64,000 nt of DNA from a virus: the IMG/VR virus record IMGVR_UViG_3300033141_006329, positions 159,371-223,370 of that record. The stretch is one strand, 5' to 3'. Positions 1-7,865 of this stretch are shown here, piece by piece. The position numbers and the translations under genes were made by a program. The notes below the pieces were generated by a model that was not told the DNA's origin, made no database searches, and saw only the letters and a list, made by a program, of their open reading frames with translations. Position 1 is the first letter of the stretch. Each line of letters begins with the position of its first letter.

Positions 1-195
1 TAAGAAGTATGCACTAGTACTACCATCATAACTTATTCTTGCCCACCATGTTTCAGGGGATATTGTACTTAAAGATATGGTAGCATTTACATTAAATTTA
101 GAATTGGTTCTATATGTAATATAACGTTTCCTGCTATTGTTATTACTATAAGATTTGATTGTCCATGTTATACCATTTCGTTTGAAACGATTCAT
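1..195 (-). CDS. Partial protein of unknown function (N-terminal 65 residues)
   Basis: An open frame begins at an ATG at 195-193 and runs off the left edge of the window without a stop. A GGGAGA-type ribosome site lies just upstream of the ATG. The translated start is basic (MNRFKRNGITW) and then rich in Ser, Thr, Asn and Tyr, with a Trp-Trp pair near residue 52. That composition suits a beta-rich structural protein, but no family is recognised. It lies beyond the ligase operon's terminator, so it is probably a separate unit. Confidence 0.5.
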   Translation of the reverse strand, partial: MNRFKRNGITWTIKSYSNNNSRKRYITYRTNSKFNVNATISLSTISPETWWARISYDGSTSAYFL

Positions 196-299
196 AAGGT
201 CTCCCAAAAAAATTAAAACTAATAATCCGTAATTTCTCATTAAAAGAAATTCCCCGCCACGATAATGACAGGGAAATAATATATTATCACATGATATGA

Positions 300-331
300 T
301 ATAAAAGGGCTCTACCCCTGAATAGAACCCT
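300..331 (-). terminator. Rho-independent terminator after the ligase operon
   Basis: On the minus strand AGGGTTCTA pairs with TAGAGCCCT (one G-U pair), and TTTTAT follows. It lies directly downstream of the ligase stop codon and would end the leftward transcript covering 3412 to 353. Confidence 0.6.
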
Positions 332-352
332 GATTATAAACAGATTGAAATA

Positions 353-2146
353 CTAACCAATCATTTCCATAAATGCATCCAGCGTCACTACAGGCACATT
401 ATATTTTATAGCCTTATCAATTTTACCCGATGTAAAATCTGAGTCGGGTTTAACTAATAATGATAGAGTCTTAGTAACAGATTTAGAAGGTGACCATCCC
501 CACACCTCTGCTAATTTGTGATAATGCGCTTTCTTTTTAGGAAATGTTCCTGTAAAACAAATTGTTTTTACTTCCATGTTTATTTCCTCCTTTTTGCGAA
601 TTTTTAATATGCTTTTTAACGCATCGATATAATTCCCTAATATATTTAAACTCAGGAAAATTTCCCCTGAGCGTTCTATACCAATGCCCTCAATTTCCAT
701 TAATTCATCTGTTGACATTTTCCTCAGATCCGATAAAGAACGAGTTTTGAGGACAGATTCACTCATTCTTATCCCAACGCCCTCAATATTAAGAGAGGCG
801 AGGATTTGCCATTCATATACTCCATTGTCTATAACCTTATGTATTTCATCATATAGGTTTTGAGCCGAACTATTTGCAAATCCATCCAGCTCCAAAATAT
901 CTTCTTTAGTGAGATTAAAAATATCAATCAGACTGTTACAGTCCTTATTGTCTATTAATTTTTTCAGGGTGGGTTCTCCTAATCTCTCTATGCCTATACG
1001 AACAACAGAATCAGAGAGGCATTGTAATAGCTTACCAGTACACTCATCGTTACTACATCTCAATACAGGCTCGTCATATATGACTTTTTCACCACAAGCA
1101 GGACACATGTCCAGTTTTATCTCAATTCTATTCTTGCCTGGAATAACTTTTTGGACATCAGGAATTATATCACCACATCGTTCGACTATGATCTCATCCC
1201 CTATATGTATATCGTTATCCAATACATACTTATAGTTATGAAGATTGACATTAGATACTATGACTCCACTAATCTCTACAGGCTCAACTTTGCCTACGGG
1301 GGTAATAACATTCTTTCCCGAACTCCAGAATATATCTATCAACTTAGTTCTACCTGTAGGGTTTTTGAATTTTAGTGCCATCTGCCCTTTTGGATGATGA
1401 GAGGTTGCGCCTAAAGATTTAGAATATTCCTCATCATGCAATTTAATGACCAGACCATCTGTGGGATATTTATTCATGATAGCTTTTTGTATCAAAGTAT
1501 TCCAATCTAATTTGGCCATGTGTTTATATTTCACAGATAGATTGACATGATTAAATGGAACAAAGGTTAATATTTTTCCTAAAGAATCATCTATATCATC
1601 TCTATTAAACAAACCAGCACACGCGTTCCTAGGAGTCTTATATGCCTCACCATTTTTTCTACAGATCTTATCTCGTATTCGATCAAAATCTTTAAGGGTC
1701 ATAACAATCTCACCGACAACATATTTGGGATTTTCATTGCCCTCAAATTTGATTATTGGTAATTTATCGGATATATTCACACCTATATATCCGTTACCTC
1801 TTGTCGATAAAACACCAGCATTAAACTCACCAGTTGCTCCATCCAATTTTAATTGAATGTCAAATAATTCATTATCGGTCCTCGCTGTTTTTCCACACCA
1901 TTCTAATATTTCATTTACAGAATATTTTTTGGCTAATGATAGCATAGGATTTTTATGTGTAATCTTACCTGCTGGTATGGATACAGGTGTATTAATCTCA
2001 TTTAATAGAGGATGTTTTGGATCAATTGCTCGCAACTCTTCTACCAGTACATCATACTCTGAATCAGATATGTTCGAGTCATCATCCTCCCAATATAGGC
2101 GATCGTGATAGGTAATTAATCTTTCTAATTCTTCTTTTCTATTCAT
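353..2146 (-). CDS. ligA: NAD+-dependent DNA ligase
   Basis: This enzyme seals nicks in duplex DNA using NAD+, in phage replication and repair. All 597 residues are readable. The Ia-type N-terminus carries the ISDSEYD motif (26-32). Next come an HKNPMLSL motif (64-71) and the adenylated-lysine motif KLDG (Lys100). DGLVIKL (230-236) and GDIIPDV (325-331, OB fold) follow. A four-Cys zinc site (348, 351, 364, 369), helix-hairpin-helix segments and a C-terminal BRCT domain (about 525-597) complete it. It is shorter than typical bacterial LigA (about 670), with loops trimmed rather than domains lost. It is the last gene of a leftward run that includes the zinc-ribbon and phosphoesterase genes. A ribosome site (AAGGAG) precedes the ATG. 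Confidence 0.95.
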   Translation of the reverse strand: MNRKEELERLITYHDRLYWEDDDSNISDSEYDVLVEELRAIDPKHPLLNEINTPVSIPAGKITHKNPMLSLAKKYSVNEILEWCGKTARTDNELFDIQLKLDGATGEFNAGVLSTRGNGYIGVNISDKLPIIKFEGNENPKYVVGEIVMTLKDFDRIRDKICRKNGEAYKTPRNACAGLFNRDDIDDSLGKILTFVPFNHVNLSVKYKHMAKLDWNTLIQKAIMNKYPTDGLVIKLHDEEYSKSLGATSHHPKGQMALKFKNPTGRTKLIDIFWSSGKNVITPVGKVEPVEISGVIVSNVNLHNYKYVLDNDIHIGDEIIVERCGDIIPDVQKVIPGKNRIEIKLDMCPACGEKVIYDEPVLRCSNDECTGKLLQCLSDSVVRIGIERLGEPTLKKLIDNKDCNSLIDIFNLTKEDILELDGFANSSAQNLYDEIHKVIDNGVYEWQILASLNIEGVGIRMSESVLKTRSLSDLRKMSTDELMEIEGIGIERSGEIFLSLNILGNYIDALKSILKIRKKEEINMEVKTICFTGTFPKKKAHYHKLAEVWGWSPSKSVTKTLSLLVKPDSDFTSGKIDKAIKYNVPVVTLDAFMEMIG

Positions 2147-2158
2147 ATTTTTCTCCTT

Positions 2159-2428
2159 TTAATCAGGGTATTTCCCTTTTTGTATGTCCTCAACACTTCT
2201 AGACTTTTCTTTTTCCTTAGCCTCACATTCTTTTTTAGAACAACCTTTCTTAGCATAGTCGTTGCAATAAAACCCTGCCCCTTTAAAAATTATACCTGTA
2301 CCACCTGTAATAATCCTTCTTATTTCCTCACCACATTTTGGACAAATTGTTAGAGGTTCTTCAACCATTTTTTGGAATATCTCAAATTGGTATCCGCATC
2401 CTTCACATTTATAATCATAATTTGGCAT
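2159..2428 (-). CDS. FmdB-type zinc-ribbon protein
   Basis: This 89-residue protein begins MPNYDYKCEGCG and has two CxxC pairs (Cys8/11 and Cys29/32), the layout of the FmdB/CxxC_CxxC_SSSS family of putative regulatory zinc ribbons. Three further Cys (about 55-70) and a charged Lys/Glu tail follow. The start overlaps the end of the upstream membrane-protein gene by 14 bases, which suggests translational coupling. The true role is unknown; the family annotation as a regulator is weakly supported even in bacteria. Confidence 0.75.
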   Translation of the reverse strand: MPNYDYKCEGCGYQFEIFQKMVEEPLTICPKCGEEIRRIITGGTGIIFKGAGFYCNDYAKKGCSKKECEAKEKEKSRSVEDIQKGKYPD

Positions 2429-2657
2429 TCGATTTCTCCTTATTGATAATTGAACCTACAATGGCTCCATATGTAACACAGCATAAACATGCTACTATGA
2501 AAGGAAACCAAGGTATGCCATTGTTCTTCGTGGTACATAGCCACCCAATATATATGGGCGCACCTATAGCAGCAGGTATAAAAAGGTATCTATCCTTTCC
2601 TGTAGTTTTGTATTTTCTTGCGGGCCAAATAACAATATCCTTTAATTTTTTAAGCAT
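2415..2657 (-). CDS. Small two-helix membrane protein
   Basis: An 80-residue protein starting MLKKLKDIVIW. Two hydrophobic segments are visible: about residues 24-42 (FIPAAIGAPIYIGWL) and about 50-70 (FPFIVACLCCVTYGAIVGS). The ATG at 2657 is chosen over an upstream one at 2768 because AAGGAGAAAG sits immediately before it and the upstream start would run deep into the neighbour. The ribosome site lies inside the last codons of the upstream gene. No family is recognised. It could be a holin-like or accessory membrane protein, but no lysis gene adjoins it. Confidence 0.6.
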   Translation of the reverse strand: MLKKLKDIVIWPARKYKTTGKDRYLFIPAAIGAPIYIGWLCTTKNNGIPWFPFIVACLCCVTYGAIVGSIINKEKSNAKL

Positions 2658-2889
2658 TTTCTTTCTCCTTATTGATAAGATATTTGCACATTTGCGGGTA
2701 AAAGAATGCAAATACATACCATATCCCCATAAACGAAATGGAAAATAATCTTTCATCAAATATACCAAATATCACAAACACACAAATAGGCGGGACAAAG
2801 ACAAATATTAAAAATAATAATATCTCTATGTAAGTGGTTCTGGCCCCTGTAAATTTTCTCCAATACCAAGTAAACATCTTTTTAAACAT
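2650..2889 (-). CDS. Small two-helix membrane protein
   Basis: This 79-residue protein has a basic amphipathic start (MFKKMFTWYWRKF) and two strongly hydrophobic stretches: about 21-43 (rich in Leu, Ile, Phe, Val and Pro) and about 50-66. It ends LINKEKENA, much like the IINKEKSNA end of the next gene, because the AATAAGGAGAAA codons double as that gene's ribosome site. It overlaps both neighbours by 8 bases. Function unknown. Confidence 0.6.
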   Translation of the reverse strand: MFKKMFTWYWRKFTGARTTYIEILLFLIFVFVPPICVFVIFGIFDERLFSISFMGIWYVFAFFYPQMCKYLINKEKENA

Positions 2890-3412
2890 TCTGCTCCTCC
2901 TTTATTTTTTGAATATATGGTTTTAATTCCTCAAACGATACGGGTTTATAATCCCAAACATCTACTCCCACATTTATTACATTTTTTTGAATTTTAAACA
3001 GATCGTGTACATGGGCACATATAAAAATCTTAGATCTGTCAATACAACTCAAGGCAGGATCATGACACAATATTAAATCAATACCATCAATAGTAATTTC
3101 TAAACTTGTATGTACACTCCGAAACCCTATATTATTTACATATGAAAAAGGTTTAAGGGTATCATGATTTCCCAATATTAAAATTTTTATTCCTTTTAAT
3201 TTTCTAATAACCGACTGATAATAATTCATATGTTGGTTTGATCTGAGACTTAAATCACCAACAATATAAACAGTATCATCTTTTCCAACGACCTCATTAT
3301 GATTTTTTATTAAAGCTTTGTCCATCTCTTCGCTGGTTTTGTATGGGCGATTACAATACAGAATTGCATTGTAATGACCATAGTGTGGATCCGCCGTAAA
3401 GTATATACTCAT
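2882..3412 (-). CDS. Calcineurin-like metallophosphoesterase
   Basis: A 176-residue protein carrying the metallophosphoesterase signature in order: DPHYGH (8-13), GD (52-53), GNHD (81-84), His117 (CHDP) and a GHxH-equivalent AHVH (133-136). These residues would bind the two-metal centre that hydrolyses phosphodiesters or phosphomonoesters. The ATG at 3412 follows AAAGGAGAGAGG and puts the first catalytic strand at the N-terminus; an upstream in-frame ATG (3466) would add an unrelated tail. It is the first gene of the leftward run ending at the ligase. The substrate is unknown. Confidence 0.85.
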   Translation of the reverse strand: MSIYFTADPHYGHYNAILYCNRPYKTSEEMDKALIKNHNEVVGKDDTVYIVGDLSLRSNQHMNYYQSVIRKLKGIKILILGNHDTLKPFSYVNNIGFRSVHTSLEITIDGIDLILCHDPALSCIDRSKIFICAHVHDLFKIQKNVINVGVDVWDYKPVSFEELKPYIQKIKEEQNV

Positions 3413-3462
3413 TATCCTCTCTCCTTTCTTTAAAAATAAAATTAGCAAACAAGGTTCTTCAT

Positions 3463-3481
3463 TCATAATTTAATATATATA
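3463..3481. repeat. AT-rich upstream repeat, copy 1 (TCATAATTTAATATATATA)
   Basis: This 19-base string recurs at 36506 and 60328, where the match extends to 25 identical bases. Here it lies between divergent genes and 20 bases upstream of a GGACAAACTATAAA motif. It could be an early-type promoter or a protein-binding site. Confidence 0.5.
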
Positions 3482-3501
3482 GTTGAACCGCATATTAGGT
3501 A

Positions 3502-3515
3502 GGACAAACTATAAA
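3502..3515 (+). promoter_or_regulatory. Phage promoter-like motif GGACAAACTATAAA
   Basis: A perfect copy of the 14-base consensus, 31 bases upstream of the start of the repeat-containing spike-region gene. It has the same position and orientation as the other copies in the window. Confidence 0.7.
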
Positions 3516-3546
3516 GAAAACATTGAATTAGGAGGGTATATGTATT

Positions 3547-4794
3547 ATGGGGTTTTGTCCTTTTTTATCATTGAGAAAAATAATACAAGTGAATGTTGCA
3601 CCAAGGACAATTGGTGGTAGCATCACAAGAGATAATGGGAGTACGGTAACGTCGTGGATTCCAGGAACAGAAGAAGCTGTTTATAAACCCACATCTATTT
3701 CTGCTGCTATAGACACAGTAGATTACAATTCGGCTATAACATATGAACCTTGTCAAACTACAGCATGTCAATTATGGGATGATAAAAATAGTAGATGTGG
3801 CGCAAGAAGTTCAGATTTTATATACAATGGCAACACAGTTGAATCTGATGCAATAGTTAATATTATAAAAGCTGTAGTAGGTTCATACAGTCAAATAACT
3901 TCAGGTAATACATTGGTCCAAGAATTTCAAGATGTTGTAGGAAAAAGCACAGAGCAAGATAATTCAAGTAGTTTATATAAATATCTTCAGGATGTTATAG
4001 GAACACATGCTGAGAAAGATGGTATTAATAATTCAACTAGTCTAATAAACTATCTACAGGATGTTGTAGGAAAAAATGCAGATAAGGATAATGATAAAAG
4101 TCTGTTATCATTCCTATCATCAATATTAGGGGCAAATACAGATAAGGATTCTGGTAATTCTTTTCTTAAACAGTTTACAGAAATAGTAGGATCAATAACA
4201 GACAAAGATGTAGCATCAGCTGATTGGGGAATTTTAACCAGTCTCCTGAGTACATTCAGATTAACACATGTACCATCTGGAGAAGCACCCGCACCCTCAA
4301 CACTGATAATGGAATTTTTAAATAAAACAGATGCAGATAAGGTGGATTTTAGTTCATTGGGAGTTTCGGGTAGTATATATGGTCACGAGTTTATGATATA
4401 TGAATCAAACCCGGATGATTTACCACCCATACTTAAAACGATACAGGAACATCCAGATTTTAAAACAGATGATATAGTAGATTTAGCAAATAGTAATTGT
4501 TCAGTGACTAATACTGTACCAGGGCATGATAGTACTGATGAATGGGAATATACAATAGAAGCGACTGATGGTACAACAGATTTTGTAGTTGATGGTATAA
4601 CTACGGATATGTATGTATTCGTTGAAAGCATAAATAAAGTGGGAACCATAACTGAAGTTGCTCCGGATAGTGTTGCTACAAAATTAAAAATAAATATGGG
4701 CGTATATGATATTGATCCTTTACCAAACCTGTCATATTTCTTTATAGCAGGTAGGAAAAGAATATCATTTGCAGAATATGAATCCATGTTTTGA
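3547..4794 (+). CDS. Putative virion/spike-region protein with 20-residue repeats
   Basis: The protein has 415 residues and no recognised family. The N-terminal part has Cys4, Cys69, Cys74 and Cys84 that could bind metal or form disulfides. Residues 127-221 hold five copies of a motif of the form LQDVVGKxxEKD, starting near 127, 147, 170, 190 and 210, a near-regular 20-residue spacing. This suggests a helical or solenoid stalk. The C-terminal third is beta-rich. It is the first gene of a rightward operon followed by a PAAR-like tip, so a structural role at the tail tip is inferred. GGAGGG lies 10 bases before the ATG. Confidence 0.55.
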   Translation: MGFCPFLSLRKIIQVNVAPRTIGGSITRDNGSTVTSWIPGTEEAVYKPTSISAAIDTVDYNSAITYEPCQTTACQLWDDKNSRCGARSSDFIYNGNTVESDAIVNIIKAVVGSYSQITSGNTLVQEFQDVVGKSTEQDNSSSLYKYLQDVIGTHAEKDGINNSTSLINYLQDVVGKNADKDNDKSLLSFLSSILGANTDKDSGNSFLKQFTEIVGSITDKDVASADWGILTSLLSTFRLTHVPSGEAPAPSTLIMEFLNKTDADKVDFSSLGVSGSIYGHEFMIYESNPDDLPPILKTIQEHPDFKTDDIVDLANSNCSVTNTVPGHDSTDEWEYTIEATDGTTDFVVDGITTDMYVFVESINKVGTITEVAPDSVATKLKINMGVYDIDPLPNLSYFFIAGRKRISFAEYESMF

Positions 4795-4809
4795 TAAGGA
4801 TAATATAAT

Positions 4810-5124
4810 ATGCCAGCAAATAGTAGATTGTTCGATCTATATGCAGGGGTAACACCATTACCTCCCCATCCACCAATCCCGCCTCCACCAATGGTCGGAG
4901 CAATAATAGCATTATGTTCAGGCGATCATACAGTAGAATCTTTTAGTCAAGCCACTATCGGAAGTATGGGGTTGGACAACTGTATGATTCATGTGACATT
5001 CATAGTAGCAGGAAGCGGGACATCTAAAACAAACGGGAAAGCAAAAGCTCGTGTTGGAGATCCTGTTGTCGGTGGTACTATAGGGGTAATGGTAACAGGC
5101 GCAGGGACAGAACAGACAGGATGA
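4810..5124 (+). CDS. PAAR-like tail-spike tip protein
   Basis: A 104-residue protein. After a proline-rich linker (about 15-29) come GDH (about 39-41) and a glycine-rich segment with AKARVGDPVVGG (about 79-90), resembling the PAAR-repeat pattern in which AR-GD turns build a sharp cone on VgrG or gp5-type spikes. The metal-binding His/Cys set cannot be assigned with certainty. It lies 15 bases after the repeat protein and before another virion-type gene. It is probably the membrane-piercing tip; a divergent PAAR call from sequence alone is moderate. Confidence 0.6.
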   Translation: MPANSRLFDLYAGVTPLPPHPPIPPPPMVGAIIALCSGDHTVESFSQATIGSMGLDNCMIHVTFIVAGSGTSKTNGKAKARVGDPVVGGTIGVMVTGAGTEQTG

Positions 5125-5212
5125 TGATAATCATCTCAGCCACACATATTAACAAACCAATCTATCTTTAAAAATAATAAGCGTTTAGATAGTGCGCTTT
5201 GAGAGGAAAGTT

Positions 5213-6013
5213 ATGAACATGTATCAAGAAAAATTTGTAGCAGTGGTTAAATGTAATGGAAAAATTATGAGAGAAAGGGATGGAGTTATATCCTTACCAT
5301 TTGGATCAGAATATTCTATATTATTAAAAAATCTTAATACAGTAAAAGCATCTGTAGATATATCTGTAGATAGTATGGATGTGGTTGATGGTCATTCTAT
5401 TTTAATAGAACCTGAAAAATCTGTAGAGTTAGAAGGATTTATGAGAGGATCTGTTGCGAGGAATAGATTCAAATTTATAAATAAAACTAAGGAAATATCT
5501 GAATATAGGGGTGATAGAATAGATGATGGGTTAATACGAGTAGAGGTTACATTTGAGAAGAAAATAGAAAAAACAATTACAATATCAGATGGTACTTATT
5601 ATACTTATTATCCTCCAGTTTATAATCATTTTACATGGACAGATGGTGGAAGTGGCAGTACTGGTGGTTTATTATCAGAAATGGATTTTTCGATCTCTAA
5701 TACATGTAGTACCAAATTGGGATCAGGTCATGTATCATGTAGTGCCGCCCAGAGTGACATGAGCGAGCCATTATCAGATGAGGGTATAACAGTTAAAGGA
5801 TCTTCTTGTAATCAAGCATTCGCCCCGGCATCAATAGGAATGTTGGAAGATAATTCCTCAGTTATAATATTACAGTTGAGTGGTTATAATGCTGAGGGTA
5901 TTAAAGTAAAAAGTCCTATAACAGTTAACACCAAGATAACATGTGAAACCTGCGGTAAGGGTTCCAAATCTAATTTAAAATTTTGTGGGAATTGTGGAAC
6001 CTCACTAATATAG
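5213..6013 (+). CDS. Putative virion protein with C-terminal zinc ribbon
   Basis: A 266-residue protein. Residues about 5-110 form a beta-rich domain with the pattern ILIEPEKSVELEGF followed by RFKFINKTKEISEYRGD, a layout I associate with a domain common in large myoviruses, usually annotated only as structural or hypothetical. A Gly/Ser/Tyr-rich linker follows. The last 25 residues carry two CxxC pairs (Cys244/247, Cys258/261), a short zinc ribbon. The ATG at 5213 is preferred because GAGAGGAAAG lies 3-12 bases before it; an upstream ATG (5192) lacks such a site. Confidence 0.55.
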   Translation: MNMYQEKFVAVVKCNGKIMRERDGVISLPFGSEYSILLKNLNTVKASVDISVDSMDVVDGHSILIEPEKSVELEGFMRGSVARNRFKFINKTKEISEYRGDRIDDGLIRVEVTFEKKIEKTITISDGTYYTYYPPVYNHFTWTDGGSGSTGGLLSEMDFSISNTCSTKLGSGHVSCSAAQSDMSEPLSDEGITVKGSSCNQAFAPASIGMLEDNSSVIILQLSGYNAEGIKVKSPITVNTKITCETCGKGSKSNLKFCGNCGTSLI

Positions 6014-6089
6014 TACAATCTTGTGGCTGAGGTATTATTATATTTTTTGAGGATATTATTTTTTATAGTTAATTATCGGAGGATTAAAA

Positions 6090-6368
6090 ATGAAAGAACA
6101 AACCGTTAAACAATCTGAGGAATTAAAACAAGCAATAGAATCAAGGGATAAATTTTTACAAAGACATCCTAACCTAAAAATATTTCAAATGGAAATCGAC
6201 AATGCTTTAGATAGGGTAAAGGACCCCTTAGAGAGATTGAGAATTCTATTCAAGTTAATAACTAAAAGAAATAATGAGCTACAGGAGGCAATAAACGAAT
6301 ACAAAATTGAATATACTTCATTACCTGAGGATGTCAAGAAAGAAGTAGAACCTGTAACAATGTTGTGA
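6090..6368 (+). CDS. Small helical protein, probably truncated by the TnpB element
   Basis: Ninety-two residues, predicted largely alpha-helical, charged and free of Cys. CGGAGG precedes the ATG. The stop codon TGA (6366-6368) lies at the edge of the inserted TnpB element and may be supplied by it. Removing 6366-7705 joins codon TTG directly to an open frame that runs on to a TAA at 7775-7777, which would give a protein of about 116 residues. The family is not recognised. It belongs to the structural operon by position. Confidence 0.5.
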   Translation: MKEQTVKQSEELKQAIESRDKFLQRHPNLKIFQMEIDNALDRVKDPLERLRILFKLITKRNNELQEAINEYKIEYTSLPEDVKKEVEPVTML

Positions 6369-6369
6369 A

Positions 6370-7620
6370 CTACCACAACTTCAAGTTGCAGCTTCCTGCT
6401 TCGCTGAAATCCACTTGACAAGGTTCTATACAAGCAACCAAGTTAGAGGTTGATCTCTCAGCAGGCGTTGAACTGATGCGTCCCGCACCAGTTTGATTTA
6501 ACCCTTTATAGAGGATGTTCTTTGCAGCATGAATGTCACGATCTTTTCTATAACCACAGTCGCAGACGAACATCCTATCTTTTAAGGTTAGTGATTTGTT
6601 AATTGCGTTACACGCAGGACATAATTTAGTGGAGGGATAGTATCTATCTACGAGCCTTAGAGTATGTGACTTTTTCTTTAAGTCACTCATTATTCCTCCA
6701 AGGATTGAATGTTGAACTGATTTTCCAAACCACTTCTCGCTCCACCCTTTAATATTCTCGTCTTGCACACAGACAATTTTATACTTCTTTGTGATATGCG
6801 AAACAATTTTGTTTTTCGCATCTTTCTTCTGATTAGTTAACTTGTTGTATTTCTTAGCTATCTTCGAATTGAGTTTCCTATTATTCTTAGAGCCTTTCTT
6901 CTTGTGTTTCTTCTTTCGTTGAAGACGTTTTAGACTTTCTGGTATTGGGAATGAGAAGCTATGCTTCTCACCATTATCAAAAGTAAGAGAAGTCTTGATG
7001 CCGAAGTCAATGCCTATAGCTTCCTGTTCAAACACTTTCTCTTCCTTCGGTAAATAGCAAGTGACATGTAAGAAATAATCTTCGCATTTTCGTACGAGGT
7101 TCGCTGTTGCAATCTCTGCATTTGAAGGGATTTGTTTCAAACCTATCAGTTTGAAACTACCCTTAAATCCTTGCAGCTTGAGATACTTGCCTCGCAGCTT
7201 ATGCGTACTATTGAATTGCTTCAGATAAATGCTATTCGATCTACTCTTGAACTTCAATCTACCTACTTTCTTACCTTTCTTCTTCTTAGCAGATAGTCCA
7301 CAAATGTTGTGAAACAACCTCTCTCGAACGCCCTGCTTCATCTGAGAAGAAATCGCTTCAAGCGAACGAGTTTCGGCGATTTTATCTTTTCCGCAAATTG
7401 AGATCTCGTTCACTTTAGTATTAAAATTTACCGGGTTATCTGTACCTAACATACAATTATACAACCACTTAGCTTCTAAGAATAAACGATCCAGGTACTC
7501 TCGTTTTTTCTTGGAGAGATGTGATTTATCAAACTTCAGCTCGTAAACTTTACAAATCAAAGACTTACGTCTTTCTCTTGTAGCCTTACCAGCCAGTTTG
7601 ATTCTTTCGTTTTTTGTCAT
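6370..7620 (-). CDS. tnpB: TnpB RNA-guided nuclease (IS605 OrfB family)
   Basis: A full-length TnpB of 416 residues. The RuvC-like catalytic set is intact: Asp205 in GIDFG, Glu288 in QDENIKGW, and DRD (360-362) in the segment leading to AAKN. The zinc ribbon Cys334/337 and Cys353/355 lies between the second and third motifs. The basic N-terminal helix-turn-helix-like region and the Lys-rich insert (236-262) are typical. In this family TnpB with an RNA from the element's right end cuts DNA next to a short motif and promotes element retention. The stop codon abuts the right-end hairpin, so the guide RNA would overlap the gene's 3' end. A phage-type promoter motif lies 18 bases upstream of the start. 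Confidence 0.93.
   Translation of the reverse strand: MTKNERIKLAGKATRERRKSLICKVYELKFDKSHLSKKKREYLDRLFLEAKWLYNCMLGTDNPVNFNTKVNEISICGKDKIAETRSLEAISSQMKQGVRERLFHNICGLSAKKKKGKKVGRLKFKSRSNSIYLKQFNSTHKLRGKYLKLQGFKGSFKLIGLKQIPSNAEIATANLVRKCEDYFLHVTCYLPKEEKVFEQEAIGIDFGIKTSLTFDNGEKHSFSFPIPESLKRLQRKKKHKKKGSKNNRKLNSKIAKKYNKLTNQKKDAKNKIVSHITKKYKIVCVQDENIKGWSEKWFGKSVQHSILGGIMSDLKKKSHTLRLVDRYYPSTKLCPACNAINKSLTLKDRMFVCDCGYRKDRDIHAAKNILYKGLNQTGAGRISSTPAERSTSNLVACIEPCQVDFSEAGSCNLKLW
6373..6391 (-). ncRNA. Right-end hairpin / 3' part of a predicted TnpB guide (omega) RNA
   Basis: The right-end hairpin (CAACTT loop AAGTTG) lies just past the tnpB stop on the minus strand. By analogy with characterised TnpB systems, the guide RNA scaffold ends here and the guide is read from the flank, about 6365 down to 6348, CAACATTGTTACAGGTTC on the minus strand. 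The RNA itself cannot be shown from sequence. Confidence 0.4.
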
Positions 7621-7638
7621 TTACAGATTTCCTCTTTA

Positions 7639-7652
7639 TTTGTAGTTTGTCC
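7639..7652 (-). promoter_or_regulatory. Phage promoter-like motif inside the TnpB element
   Basis: GGACAAACTACAAA on the minus strand, one base from consensus, 18 bases upstream of the tnpB start and inside the element's left end. Confidence 0.6.
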
Positions 7653-7705
7653 TCTGAGAAGGCTGGGAAAAAACAACAGAATTCATCCACAGCTTCAGGT
7701 TGTGG

Positions 7706-7777
7706 TATTCTTCTTGGATGGGAGGAATAATATCCTTAGATAAAAATGTGTCTGATTTTATAAAGGACAAACTGTAA
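7706..7777 (+). pseudogene. Detached 3' fragment of the gene interrupted by the TnpB element
   Basis: From the left end of the element the frame reads 23 codons (YSSWMGGIISLD..., ending IKDKL) to a TAA at 7775-7777. It is in frame with the small helical gene at 6090 once the proposed element (1340 bases) is removed. It has no start of its own. Its last codons contain the promoter motif for the next gene. The reading is suggestive, not proven, because a 23-codon open stretch is not rare by chance. Confidence 0.4.
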
Positions 7778-7778
7778 A
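7765..7778 (+). promoter_or_regulatory. Phage promoter-like motif GGACAAACTGTAAA
   Basis: One mismatch from consensus, 87 bases upstream of the acidic/basic virion-type gene at 7866. This is the longest leader among the sites. Confidence 0.65.
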
Positions 7779-7865
7779 GAAGAATTTAAATTTTATTTCT
7801 TGTGAGGAAATAGAAATTAAGAGTTAGTTTTATAAGGAACTCAAAAAATTGAAAGGAGAATTAAA

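Larger units (their letters stand above)
6366..7705 (-). mobile_element. IS200/IS605-like TnpB-only element
   Basis: The proposed limits rest on paired subterminal hairpins flanking tnpB. At the right end CAACTT-C-AAGTTG lies at 6377-6389, next to a minus-strand TTCAC. At the left end CCACAGC...GTTGTGG lies at 7687-7705. The two ends share the string CCACARCTTCARGTTG. No tnpA is present, so it would be a non-autonomous element moved in trans or an immobilised one. Removal restores an open frame across the junction. Exact ends are uncertain by several bases. Confidence 0.6.

Noticed and set aside
562-2108. Rightward open frames over the ligase gene
   Set aside because: All lie antisense to a clear, complete ligase and have no start signals.
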